From NCBI GenBank assembly GCA_018816205.1, contig JAHIWJ010000217.1, forward strand, positions 1 to 5,692: a stretch of DNA of 5,692 nucleotides, written 5' to 3'. The position numbers and the translations under genes were made by a program. Below, in pieces: positions 1-5,692 of this stretch (its first letter is position 1; every line of letters starts with the position of its first letter). Source of the DNA: Nanobdellota archaeon. GTDB lineage: Archaea; Nanobdellota; Nanobdellia; Pacearchaeales; GW2011-AR1. Under the pieces are notes generated by a model. The model was not told where the DNA came from, did not search any database, and saw only the letters and a list, made by a program, of their open reading frames with translations.

Positions 1-90
1 CAAGCAGAGCAATAGAAGAAAAACATATAACGAATCCTCTCTTTTAATTCTTTTGATTGCCAGAAAATGATTTTTTCAGTCCAATCATAA

Positions 91-97
91 TTAAATA
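91..97 (+). promoter_or_regulatory. TATA-like box of pyrB (probable leaderless promoter)
   Basis: The box TTAAATA is centred about 28 bases before the pyrB ATG, preceded by an A-rich stretch that could serve as a TFB recognition element. In archaea the TATA box lies about 26-27 bases upstream of the transcription start, so transcription would begin at or next to the ATG. No Shine-Dalgarno-like sequence is visible just before the start, which agrees with a leaderless mRNA. This is inferred from spacing and composition only. Confidence 0.5.
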
Positions 98-121
98 GGC
101 CTCTTAAGTAGTCTTATTTTA

Positions 122-1039
122 ATGGAAAAATTAAAACATCTTGTTGAGACACAACAACTTTCCTCGGAAGTGATTTTCGAACTTTTTCACGAAGCAGACG
201 AACTTCAAAAATCCGACAAAAAACCGCTGAAGGGAAAGATACTTGCTACAATTTTTTATGAACCCAGTACGCGAACTAGGCTAAGTTTCGAATCTGCCAT
301 GATGCGCCTTGGCGGTAGAGTTCTAACCACTGAGAATGCAAAAGAGTTTTCCTCGGCGGTGAAGGGAGAATCAATTGAAGACACCACAAGGACAGTGGCC
401 TCATATGCTGATGCAATTGTAATGAGGCATTTCGAAGAAGGCGCCGCAGCAAGAGCAGCAGCCATCAGTCCGGTTCCAATAATAAATGCTGGGGACGGTG
501 GGGGGCAGCATCCAACACAGGCCCTATTAGATCTTTATACCATTTACAAAGAATGCAAGAAAGTAGACGGCCTAAAAATTGCGATGATTGGAGACCTAAC
601 CTACGGAAGAACCGTACGTTCTCTTTGTTATTTACTCGGCAAATTTAATGATATCCAGATAATTTTTGTTTCTCCAGAAAATCTCAAGATGCGTGAAGAC
701 ATAAAAGAATATCTAAAGACTCACGCAATCAGATTCGAAGAAGAAACAGATCTTAATAAAGTCTTGCCCGAAGTAGACATCGTTTACATGACACGAATCC
801 AAAAAGAAAGAATGCTTCCCAAAGAGTACGAAAATGCCAAAGGAAAGTATGTAATCACCAAAGAGAATCTCTCATTGATAAAACCGGACTCAAGAGTGTT
901 GCATCCTTTGCCTCATGTTGAAGAGGTCGATCTGCCGGTAGAACTCGAACAATCCGACCCAAGAATAGCTTACTTTAGACAGGTCAGGAATGGCCTCTAT
1001 GTAAGGATGGCCTTGTTGAACCACCTTCTCGCCGCCTAA
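122..1039 (+). CDS. pyrB: Aspartate carbamoyltransferase, catalytic chain
   Basis: The 305-residue product condenses carbamoyl phosphate with L-aspartate to give N-carbamoyl-L-aspartate, the committed step of pyrimidine synthesis in the cytosol. The length matches the family and the chain looks intact. The N-terminal carbamoyl-phosphate domain has YEPSTRTR at residues 46-53 (the S-T-R-T-R phosphate loop), the SAVKGES loop at 78-84 with K81, R102 in VMRH, and HPTQ at 130-133. The C-terminal aspartate domain has R163 in YGRT, R225 and Q227 in MTRIQ, and HPLPHVEEV at 261-269. These match the E. coli catalytic residues in order. STRTR together with the MTRIQ and HPLP motifs favours ATCase over ornithine carbamoyltransferase. 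The ATG start lies about 28 bases after a TATA-like box. No regulatory-chain gene pyrI follows; the next gene is convergent and unrelated, so any pyrI must be elsewhere or absent. Confidence 0.97.
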   Translation: MEKLKHLVETQQLSSEVIFELFHEADELQKSDKKPLKGKILATIFYEPSTRTRLSFESAMMRLGGRVLTTENAKEFSSAVKGESIEDTTRTVASYADAIVMRHFEEGAAARAAAISPVPIINAGDGGGQHPTQALLDLYTIYKECKKVDGLKIAMIGDLTYGRTVRSLCYLLGKFNDIQIIFVSPENLKMREDIKEYLKTHAIRFEEETDLNKVLPEVDIVYMTRIQKERMLPKEYENAKGKYVITKENLSLIKPDSRVLHPLPHVEEVDLPVELEQSDPRIAYFRQVRNGLYVRMALLNHLLAA

Positions 1040-1068
1040 TCAGCTTTGTTAAATAAATAACGTTTGTT

Positions 1069-1074
1069 AAAAAA
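1069..1074 (-). terminator. T6 tract after the minus-strand nuclease-like gene
   Basis: Read on the minus strand, six T residues begin one base after the TGA stop at 1076. Archaeal RNA polymerase commonly stops at short U tracts without a hairpin, so this is a plausible terminator for the RHH/nuclease-like transcript. A 7-base inverted repeat, TTTGTTA at 1063-1069 and TAACAAA at 1085-1091, surrounds it, but the arms are AT-only apart from one G:C pair and the stem would be weak. Only 36 bases separate this gene from the convergent pyrB stop. Confidence 0.35.
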
Positions 1075-1075
1075 G

Positions 1076-1540
1076 TCATAACCCTAACAAATTCCACTTT
1101 TCAAGCCATTTCTTATCCTTGTCATAAAAGATTCTCATTTTAGAGTTATGTTCTATCCCCTTTGCTCTACCTTTTTCCATCCATGAGTCATGAGTTGTTT
1201 TAGTATGGTTTGCAACCTCTTTACTTGGGACAATATAAAAATCAGGTCTTTCCGTTCCTTCCTTCAATAAAACAAAAACGTAAAAAAGAGTATCACTATG
1301 ATATGTTTCACTTTTCTCTCCAAGAACCCAATGAGGATAACTTTTTCTTTCATGAATAGTGCTTTTTACTTGTATCCCCACCGATTTAGAAGCATCGGCA
1401 TTAGTTCCGAGAATGTCTATGCCCTTAGTATTTTTTATTGTCAAAGATGCAATTATTCCTCTTTTGTTCATCTCGCCACAAACAAGGTATTCTCCAGCAC
1501 ATCCTCTCTGATTTTTGTCAAGTTCAATTAAACTCTTCAT
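1076..1540 (-). CDS. PD-(D/E)XK nuclease-like protein
   Basis: This 154-residue protein is probably a small soluble nuclease-fold protein. Visible motifs are GEYLV with E17 in a first helix, KGIDILG with D42, and GIQVKS with Q57 and K59. The E...D...Q-x-K pattern is typical of PD-(D/E)XK folds in which the second acid is replaced by glutamine, as in several Holliday-junction-resolvase-like families. I recognise the overall pattern (G-AGEYL-V-GE at the start, KGIDI, IQVK, FYVFV, FYIVPSKEVA, EKWNLLGL at the end) as a widespread, usually unnamed family in bacteria and archaea. The function is unknown to me: it could be a nuclease, a restriction-like effector or a degraded-activity relative. I chose the ATG at 1540 over an upstream TTG at 1561 because GGAG at 1549-1552 sits eight bases before it. 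The RHH gene ends 23 bases upstream, so the two form one transcription unit. Confidence 0.82.
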   Translation of the reverse strand: MKSLIELDKNQRGCAGEYLVCGEMNKRGIIASLTIKNTKGIDILGTNADASKSVGIQVKSTIHERKSYPHWVLGEKSETYHSDTLFYVFVLLKEGTERPDFYIVPSKEVANHTKTTHDSWMEKGRAKGIEHNSKMRIFYDKDKKWLEKWNLLGL

Positions 1541-1548
1541 TATATATT

Positions 1549-1552
1549 CTCC
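1549..1552 (-). promoter_or_regulatory. Ribosome binding site deciding the start at 1540
   Basis: GGAG on the minus strand lies eight bases before the ATG at 1540 and within the 23-base gap after the RHH stop. It supports the ATG rather than the in-frame TTG at 1561 as the start. It also fits an internal cistron of a two-gene message, in contrast to the first gene, which looks leaderless. Confidence 0.6.
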
Positions 1553-1563
1553 ATCACACAAAT

Positions 1564-1704
1564 TTATTTCTGTTTCTTTAGTTTTTCCTTTAAAGCGTCT
1601 TCAAGGAAAGAGGATAAATCAAGATTGTGTCCAGCACAATAAACCTTCACCTCTGTCCAGAGTTTCGGCTCAACTCGGAAACTTTTTGTTATTTTTTCGG
1701 GCAT
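1564..1704 (-). CDS. Small ribbon-helix-helix (CopG/Arc-like) DNA-binding protein
   Basis: This is a 46-residue open frame from ATG at 1704 to TAA at 1564, beginning MPEKITKSFRVEPKLWTEV. The pattern is a short basic beta strand (KSFRVEP), then helix one (KLWTEVKVYCAGH), a turn (NLDLS) and helix two (SFLEDALKEKLKK). That is the arrangement of the RHH fold, which dimerises and inserts the paired strands into the DNA major groove. Length and spacing fit small CopG/Arc-like regulators and antitoxins. It heads the unit with the PD-(D/E)XK-like gene, 23 bases upstream. A TATA-like box centred about 27 bases before its ATG suggests a leaderless message. It probably binds the adjacent divergent promoter region and represses its own unit, perhaps also the transposase/R-M unit; that role is inferred. 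The ORF is too short for statistical support alone, and the fold pattern is the main evidence. Confidence 0.75.
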   Translation of the reverse strand: MPEKITKSFRVEPKLWTEVKVYCAGHNLDLSSFLEDALKEKLKKQK

Positions 1705-1725
1705 GGTAATAAGAAAATAAAGTAG

Positions 1726-1735
1726 TATTTAAATA
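1726..1735 (-). promoter_or_regulatory. TATA-like box of the RHH/nuclease-like unit
   Basis: The perfect 10-base palindrome TATTTAAATA is centred about 27 bases upstream of the RHH ATG at 1704, the spacing expected for a leaderless archaeal transcript. No ribosome binding site is visible before that ATG. Because the box is palindromic, direction is set only by its position relative to the gene. Confidence 0.5.
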
Positions 1736-1759
1736 AATATATAATGCAGTATACAGATA

Positions 1760-1767
1760 TTTATATA
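1760..1767 (+). promoter_or_regulatory. Candidate TATA box for the transposase/R-M unit
   Basis: TTTATATA is centred about 39 bases before the transposase ATG, predicting a start near 1790 and a short leader of roughly 12 bases that contains a weak GGT Shine-Dalgarno-like match at 1791-1793. A second candidate, TTTAAAG at 1778-1784, would give a nearly leaderless message but is slightly too close to the ATG. I cannot decide between them. Confidence 0.4.
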
Positions 1768-1802
1768 GTAGTAATGCTTTAAAGTAGTAAGGTAATAAGA
1801 CA

Positions 1803-3041
1803 ATGGAACAACAAACAAAATCATTAAGAGAAATGTCAAGAGAAGAACGAGGAAAGCTAATCTTTGAAAGAGGAAGAATAGCAAAGAAAAACGACTTTTG
1901 GGTTGTTGGTTCTCAAACTTCTTTTAGGGCGTATAAGGTAAGACTTGACCGAGAAAACCCTATCTGCTCTTGCCCTGATTGTTCTCTACGCCAAAAGAAA
2001 TGTAAGCATATTTACGCAGTTGAATTTTACATTAAGAAACAGATTGACGAAGAAGGAAAGATAACCACAACGAAAGGCGTGAGGGTAACTTATTCGCAAG
2101 ATTGGAAGGCATACGACACAGCACAGACAAATGAAAAAATAATCTTTATGAAATTGTTAAAAGATTTGTGCGGTGGTGTCGAACAACCAGCTTACGAATT
2201 TGGAAGACCGCAGTTGCCAATAGGCGACATGATTTTCGCTTCGGCTCTCAAAGTTTATTCTACATTTTCATTGAGGCGTTTTATGTCTGATTTGAAAATA
2301 GCGAAAGAAATGGGCTTAGTAGAAACTACTTGCACCTACGCTAACATTTGTTATTTTATGAACCGAGAAGATTTAACGCAAATTCTTAAAGAGTTAATAG
2401 CGATTAGTTCAACTCCGTTAAGAGAAGTTGATATTGATTTTGCAGTTGATAGTTCTGGCTTTTCTACTTCGAGATTTGCCCGATGGTTTGATTACAAATG
2501 GGGCAAGGAAAGAAAAAATAGAATTTGGATTAAAGCCCATTTATGCTCTGGTGTAAAAACAAATATCGTAACAGGAGTTAAGATAACCGAAGGCACAGAA
2601 AACGACAGCCCACAATTAGCGGAGTTAGTTAGAAAGACCGCAGAAATATTTAACATGAACGAAGTTAGCGGAGACAAAGCATACAACGGAAGAGAAAACT
2701 TTAAGGTAATTGAGGAAGTCGGGGCAACGCCATTTATTCCTTTTAAGAAAAATGTAACTGGAAAGCGTGGCGGTTGTGCTGTCTGGAAAAAAATGTATCA
2801 TTATTTCTTATACAAACATGATGAGTTTTTAGAACATTATCATAAAAGAAGCAACGCAGAAACAACTTTTCACATGATTAAAACAAAGTTCAAAGACAAT
2901 TTAAGAAGCAAAACACCGACGGCACAAGTTAATGAATTACTTTTGAAAATACTTTGCCATAACATCTGTGTCGTTATTCAGGAAATTTTAGAGTTGGGAA
3001 TTAAAGGAGAATTTATCGTAGAGAAAGAGGCGAGAGAATGA
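1803..3041 (+). CDS. DDE transposase with N-terminal SWIM zinc finger
   Basis: The 412-residue protein has a SWIM-type zinc motif near the N-terminus (C55-x-C57-x9-C67-x-H69), likely for DNA or protein binding. A helical region follows, then an RNase H-fold DDE transposase core of the IS4/IS5-like DDE_Tnp_1 type. The probable catalytic acids are D216 (FAVDSSGF), D291 (SGDKAYN) and E353 (NAETTFHMIK). The region after E353 is followed by the usual helical tail (NELLLKILCHNICVVIQEI), so the core looks complete with no frameshift. It would cut and rejoin the ends of an insertion sequence. No flanking inverted repeats or target duplication were recognised. The stop codon overlaps the R-M start by four bases (ATGA at 3038-3041), an unusual partner for a transposase. 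I do not assign a named IS family. Confidence 0.93.
   Translation: MEQQTKSLREMSREERGKLIFERGRIAKKNDFWVVGSQTSFRAYKVRLDRENPICSCPDCSLRQKKCKHIYAVEFYIKKQIDEEGKITTTKGVRVTYSQDWKAYDTAQTNEKIIFMKLLKDLCGGVEQPAYEFGRPQLPIGDMIFASALKVYSTFSLRRFMSDLKIAKEMGLVETTCTYANICYFMNREDLTQILKELIAISSTPLREVDIDFAVDSSGFSTSRFARWFDYKWGKERKNRIWIKAHLCSGVKTNIVTGVKITEGTENDSPQLAELVRKTAEIFNMNEVSGDKAYNGRENFKVIEEVGATPFIPFKKNVTGKRGGCAVWKKMYHYFLYKHDEFLEHYHKRSNAETTFHMIKTKFKDNLRSKTPTAQVNELLLKILCHNICVVIQEILELGIKGEFIVEKEARE
3027..3030 (+). promoter_or_regulatory. Ribosome binding site for the R-M gene start at 3038
   Basis: GAGG lies seven bases before the ATG at 3038, inside the last codons of the transposase gene. It supports translation of the R-M enzyme from the shared message, coupled to the transposase by the ATGA overlap. 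The alternative ATG at 3113 has no comparable site. Confidence 0.55.
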
Positions 3042-5668
3042 AGACTTACAAAAAAAGTTGCTCCTACCCAGTTAATAGTAAACAATTTAAAGTGTATTCG
3101 GGTAGTAATAACATGAGTGAAGAGTTACTGCAAAGAAATTTATTGGAAAATCCTCAAACGATGGGGGATTGGAAGTTTTATAACATAGGGGCTACAACAA
3201 TTAAAGCCCTAAAGGAAAATGGCATTCTAAGAAATATTGATTATGGCGAAATTGAAAAGAAAAAAGTTGATGGAATTATAATGCGTGGTTATCATGTTGT
3301 GGCAGTAATTGAGAACAAGAGACCGTCTGAATTCAAGACAAAAAGGCAGAAAGAAAAGGCGGTTAATCAAGAATTAAGTGTTGCAAAAAGATTAACCAAA
3401 CTTCTTATCGTTACAGACACAAAAGAGACGTTGTGGATTAACGCATTGAATGGTGAAGTCATCAAAGATGAGACTGGTGAAGAAATAAGAAATGTTTTTA
3501 ATTCAGCAAACAACGAAACTATTGAACTAATTAAAAAAATAAATGACGCCATAACAGAAGAGAATTCGGTATTGAAACCTATTGAGCTAATTAATCCGAC
3601 AGAGTTGGCAAGACAAGTGTGGCAAGATATTTGGATGGTAAGCGGAGCGACACCCGAAAATTGCTTATATACTTTTGTTGAGTTATTCATCTTTAAGTAT
3701 CTAAGCGACTTGGGGGTTCTGAGGGGAGATTATAGTTTTGATGATTTGATTAAAAAATATGATAACAATACCGACGAAGAAGTTTTAGAGAAATATGCAA
3801 AATTCATAAGACCAAAAATTAAAGATTTGTTTAAAGAAAATCCAGTTGATAAGACTACGATAATTAATGGAACTATTTTTGTAAGCAAAGACCAAAAAGC
3901 AGTTATGGGATATAGCACGGTTTTCAAAAGAGTTCTGTTTAGATTTAAAGATTATAAAAAATTAAATAATATTGATAGAGAATTCAAAAGCAGATTATTT
4001 GAAAGTTTTATGAAAGAAAGTATTAGTAAGAAGAACTGGGGGCAATTTTTCACACCCTTAAAGGTTGTGAGAGCAATCGTAAAGATGACCGATGTAAAAG
4101 AGGGCGATAAAATATGCGACCCCGCTTGCGGTGTAGGCAAATTTCCATTAGAGATTATAGCAACAAACCCCGAAAGGTTCTATAATGTCCGTGAAGGAGA
4201 GATTAATCAAAGAATAACAATAAGAGGTTTCGATAAGGGTTTTGATACAGAAGAACAAAAGACTATAATTTTAGCAAAAGCAAACATGCTTATTTACTTG
4301 TCTGATTTGATTAAAAAACATCCGAATTTAACAGAGCAATTTTCAAGATTATTCAACGAAAGCTTCACACTTAAAACTAATTCTATTCTTGGGACATTAG
4401 CAGACTCTATAACCGAAGAGTATGACTGGATACTAACAAATCCACCCTATGTTACAACGGGGAGCAGTAATCTAAAAGAAGAAATTGTTAAGGGGGGATT
4501 GGAAAGCCATTATAAAATAAATGCTATGGGTGTTGAAGGTTTATTTATGGAATGGATTATAAGAGCATTAAAACCAAATGGAAAAGCATTTGTTGTAATC
4601 CCCGATGGAATCTTGAACAGGATAAATGACAGAAATTTAAGAAAATTTATTAAAGACGAATGTTTTATTGAGGGCGTAATTTCCCTACCGACTAAAACTT
4701 TTTTTACAACGATTAAAAAAACGTATATCTTAATTTTGAAAAAGAAAAATAGACAAACAGACACTCAAACACATCCAGTCTTTTCTTATTTAGTAAGCAG
4801 TATTGGAGAAACCTTGGATGTTCGGAGATTTGAAGAACCTGAGAAAAATGATTTAAATGAAGCAGTTGATTTATTCAATCAGTTTAAGGGTTCTAAAAAT
4901 TCATTCAGAACAACTTCTAAAAGATGCAAGATAGTTTCTGTTGAAGAATTCAAACCCGAGAATAATTGGGTAATTGATAGATTATGGAACAGAAAAGAGA
5001 AAGAAGAATTGGGCGTAATTGAAGAGGAAAATAGAGTTAAAATTTCTGAATTTTCTTCTATGCTCAATGGTTTTTCTGGAGATATAAATGAGCTTATACA
5101 ACAAGTTAGTTCTGTTAGTGACATCGAAGAAGTTGAGTTTAAAGAGGTCGCAATCCCCAAAATATTTAACATAATTCTCGGTAGTGCAAAATATAATCAT
5201 AAATATTTCTCAACTCACAAGGGTAACTATTCCGTGTATTCAGGACAAACAAAAAATAACGGAGAAATAGCTAAGATAAACACCTTTGACCATAATGTCG
5301 AAGGTTTAACTTGGACTATTGACGGATATGCTGGAAGAGTGTTTTATAGAAAAGGAAAGTTTAGTCTAACTTGCCATTGTGGATTATTAACATTAAAGGA
5401 AGAATTCAAGGATAAATTAGATTACGAATTCTTAAAATATCTTTTAGATAACGAACTGCCAAACTATTCTGTTGGAGAAGGAAATAAAAGATTAAAGAAA
5501 GCCCATATTGAAAAGATAAGTATAAAAATCCCAGTAGATGAAAATGGGGAGTTTGATTTGGAAAAACAAAAAGAAGTCGCTGGAAAATACAAACTAATTG
5601 AACAAGTAAAAAATGAAGTTAGGAACGAACTAAATAAAGTTATAGGGACTACGCTTGAATTTTCTTAA
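3038..5668 (+). CDS. Single-chain (type IIG-like) restriction-modification enzyme: nuclease, N6-adenine methylase and specificity domain
   Basis: This 876-residue polypeptide combines cutting, methylation and DNA recognition. Residues about 27-145 form an HsdR-like PD-(D/E)XK domain, with D78 in KVDGI and E92-N-K94 in VIENK. Residues about 185-330 resemble the helical HsdM N-terminal part. The N6-adenine methylase core has GQFFTP at 335-340, the AdoMet motif DPACGVGKF at 361-369 and catalytic NPPY at 468-471. Residues about 700-835 form one HsdS-type target recognition domain (YSVYSGQTKNNGE, TWTIDGYAG, CHCGLL), followed by a helix (about 842-868) like the HsdS coiled-coil spacer. It probably methylates adenine in a specific sequence and cleaves unmodified DNA using AdoMet and Mg2+. 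All key motifs are intact. ATG 3038 has a GAGG site and overlaps the transposase; ATG 3113 (M26) keeps every domain and has its own TATA-like box. No separate hsdR, hsdM or hsdS gene is seen. Cleavage activity is inferred. Confidence 0.9.
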   Translation: MKTYKKSCSYPVNSKQFKVYSGSNNMSEELLQRNLLENPQTMGDWKFYNIGATTIKALKENGILRNIDYGEIEKKKVDGIIMRGYHVVAVIENKRPSEFKTKRQKEKAVNQELSVAKRLTKLLIVTDTKETLWINALNGEVIKDETGEEIRNVFNSANNETIELIKKINDAITEENSVLKPIELINPTELARQVWQDIWMVSGATPENCLYTFVELFIFKYLSDLGVLRGDYSFDDLIKKYDNNTDEEVLEKYAKFIRPKIKDLFKENPVDKTTIINGTIFVSKDQKAVMGYSTVFKRVLFRFKDYKKLNNIDREFKSRLFESFMKESISKKNWGQFFTPLKVVRAIVKMTDVKEGDKICDPACGVGKFPLEIIATNPERFYNVREGEINQRITIRGFDKGFDTEEQKTIILAKANMLIYLSDLIKKHPNLTEQFSRLFNESFTLKTNSILGTLADSITEEYDWILTNPPYVTTGSSNLKEEIVKGGLESHYKINAMGVEGLFMEWIIRALKPNGKAFVVIPDGILNRINDRNLRKFIKDECFIEGVISLPTKTFFTTIKKTYILILKKKNRQTDTQTHPVFSYLVSSIGETLDVRRFEEPEKNDLNEAVDLFNQFKGSKNSFRTTSKRCKIVSVEEFKPENNWVIDRLWNRKEKEELGVIEEENRVKISEFSSMLNGFSGDINELIQQVSSVSDIEEVEFKEVAIPKIFNIILGSAKYNHKYFSTHKGNYSVYSGQTKNNGEIAKINTFDHNVEGLTWTIDGYAGRVFYRKGKFSLTCHCGLLTLKEEFKDKLDYEFLKYLLDNELPNYSVGEGNKRLKKAHIEKISIKIPVDENGEFDLEKQKEVAGKYKLIEQVKNEVRNELNKVIGTTLEFS
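3085..3092 (+). promoter_or_regulatory. Possible internal promoter for a shorter R-M product
   Basis: ATTTAAAG is centred about 25 bases before the in-frame ATG at 3113, close to the leaderless spacing seen at pyrB and the RHH gene. The octamer TTTAAAGT occurs both here (3086-3093) and upstream of the transposase (1778-1785), 27 and 25 bases before an ATG. This suggests that M26 may be the original or an alternative start. The box lies within coding sequence and AT-rich DNA, so chance is a real possibility. Confidence 0.3.
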
Positions 5669-5692
5669 CGTGGACAAAAAAAATTCACTCAC

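Larger units (their letters stand above)
1705..1800. repeat. Repeated short motifs in the divergent promoter region (candidate operators)
   Basis: The intergenic region holds GGTAATAAGA at both edges (1705-1714 and 1791-1800), directly beside the two divergent start codons. TAAAGTAGTA occurs inside these at 1718-1727 and 1780-1789, in swapped order. The core AGTAGTA occurs three times on the plus strand (1721-1727, 1767-1773, 1783-1789). A GTATAC palindrome lies at 1749-1754 between the two TATA-like boxes. Such clustering suits operator sites, with the neighbouring RHH protein the obvious candidate ligand, but AT-rich DNA produces chance repeats and no binding is shown. Confidence 0.35.

Noticed and set aside
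1..120. Minus-strand open stretch ahead of pyrB reading roughly DYLRGLFNYDWTEKIIFW onwards, and short plus-strand frames ending at 47 and 70.
   Set aside because: The minus-strand frame has a stop just upstream and no start codon before an internal ATG at 26, leaving only about nine residues to the window edge. The plus-strand tails are too short to tell from chance.
491..508. G-rich run in pyrB that might form a quadruplex.
   Set aside because: There are not four adequate G tracts, and the bases encode the glycine-rich stretch just before the conserved HPTQ motif.
1298..1531. Plus-strand frame of 77 residues inside the nuclease-like gene.
   Set aside because: It is an antisense shadow rich in F, S and Y, as expected from the complement of a lysine- and glutamate-rich gene.
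1541..1561. Upstream TTG start for the nuclease-like protein, adding seven residues.
   Set aside because: The added residues are unlike the family start, the TTG has no ribosome binding site, and GGAG is correctly placed for the downstream ATG.
1515..1709. Plus-strand frame of 64 residues over the RHH gene.
   Set aside because: It lies antisense across two better supported minus-strand genes, has no ribosome binding site and shows no recognisable protein pattern.
5669..5692. A8 run and GTGGAC after the R-M gene as a possible element end.
   Set aside because: No matching inverted sequence was found in 1040-1803, and only 24 bases are available.
1..5692. tRNA, rRNA or CRISPR array.
   Set aside because: No cloverleaf-like motifs, ribosomal signatures or regularly spaced 20-40 base repeats were seen on either strand.

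Overview
The window looks like part of an archaeal genome carrying a short accessory island next to a housekeeping gene. The archaeal call rests on promoter layout: AT-rich TATA-like boxes lie about 26-28 bases ahead of the start codons of pyrB and of the small minus-strand gene, the geometry of leaderless archaeal transcripts. U-tract style ends and frequent AGA/AGG arginine codons fit as well. I cannot name the lineage; a DPANN or euryarchaeal genome is only a guess.

Layout: 122-1039 (+) is a complete pyrB, the catalytic chain of aspartate carbamoyltransferase in pyrimidine synthesis. Convergent to it, 1076-1540 (-) encodes a 154-residue PD-(D/E)XK-like protein. It is preceded in the same transcription unit by a 46-residue ribbon-helix-helix (RHH) protein at 1564-1704 (-). 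A 98-base divergent promoter region (1705-1802) with repeated short motifs separates this pair from a rightward pair. That pair is a DDE transposase with an N-terminal SWIM zinc finger (1803-3041), overlapping by four bases a single-chain restriction-modification enzyme (3038-5668). The enzyme joins an HsdR-like nuclease domain, an N6-adenine methylase and one HsdS-type target recognition domain. It ends 24 bases before the window edge.

How the genes may work together: pyrB is probably core chromosome and the rest an acquired, visibly more AT-rich defence/mobile block. The RHH protein is a natural candidate to control the divergent promoter region. The transposase stop and the R-M start share ATGA behind a GAGG ribosome binding site, so R-M translation appears tied to the transposase mRNA. 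A second TATA-like box and an ATG at 3113 suggest the R-M gene could also be read on its own. No terminal inverted repeats could be recognised around the transposase, so the boundaries of the mobile unit are unresolved.
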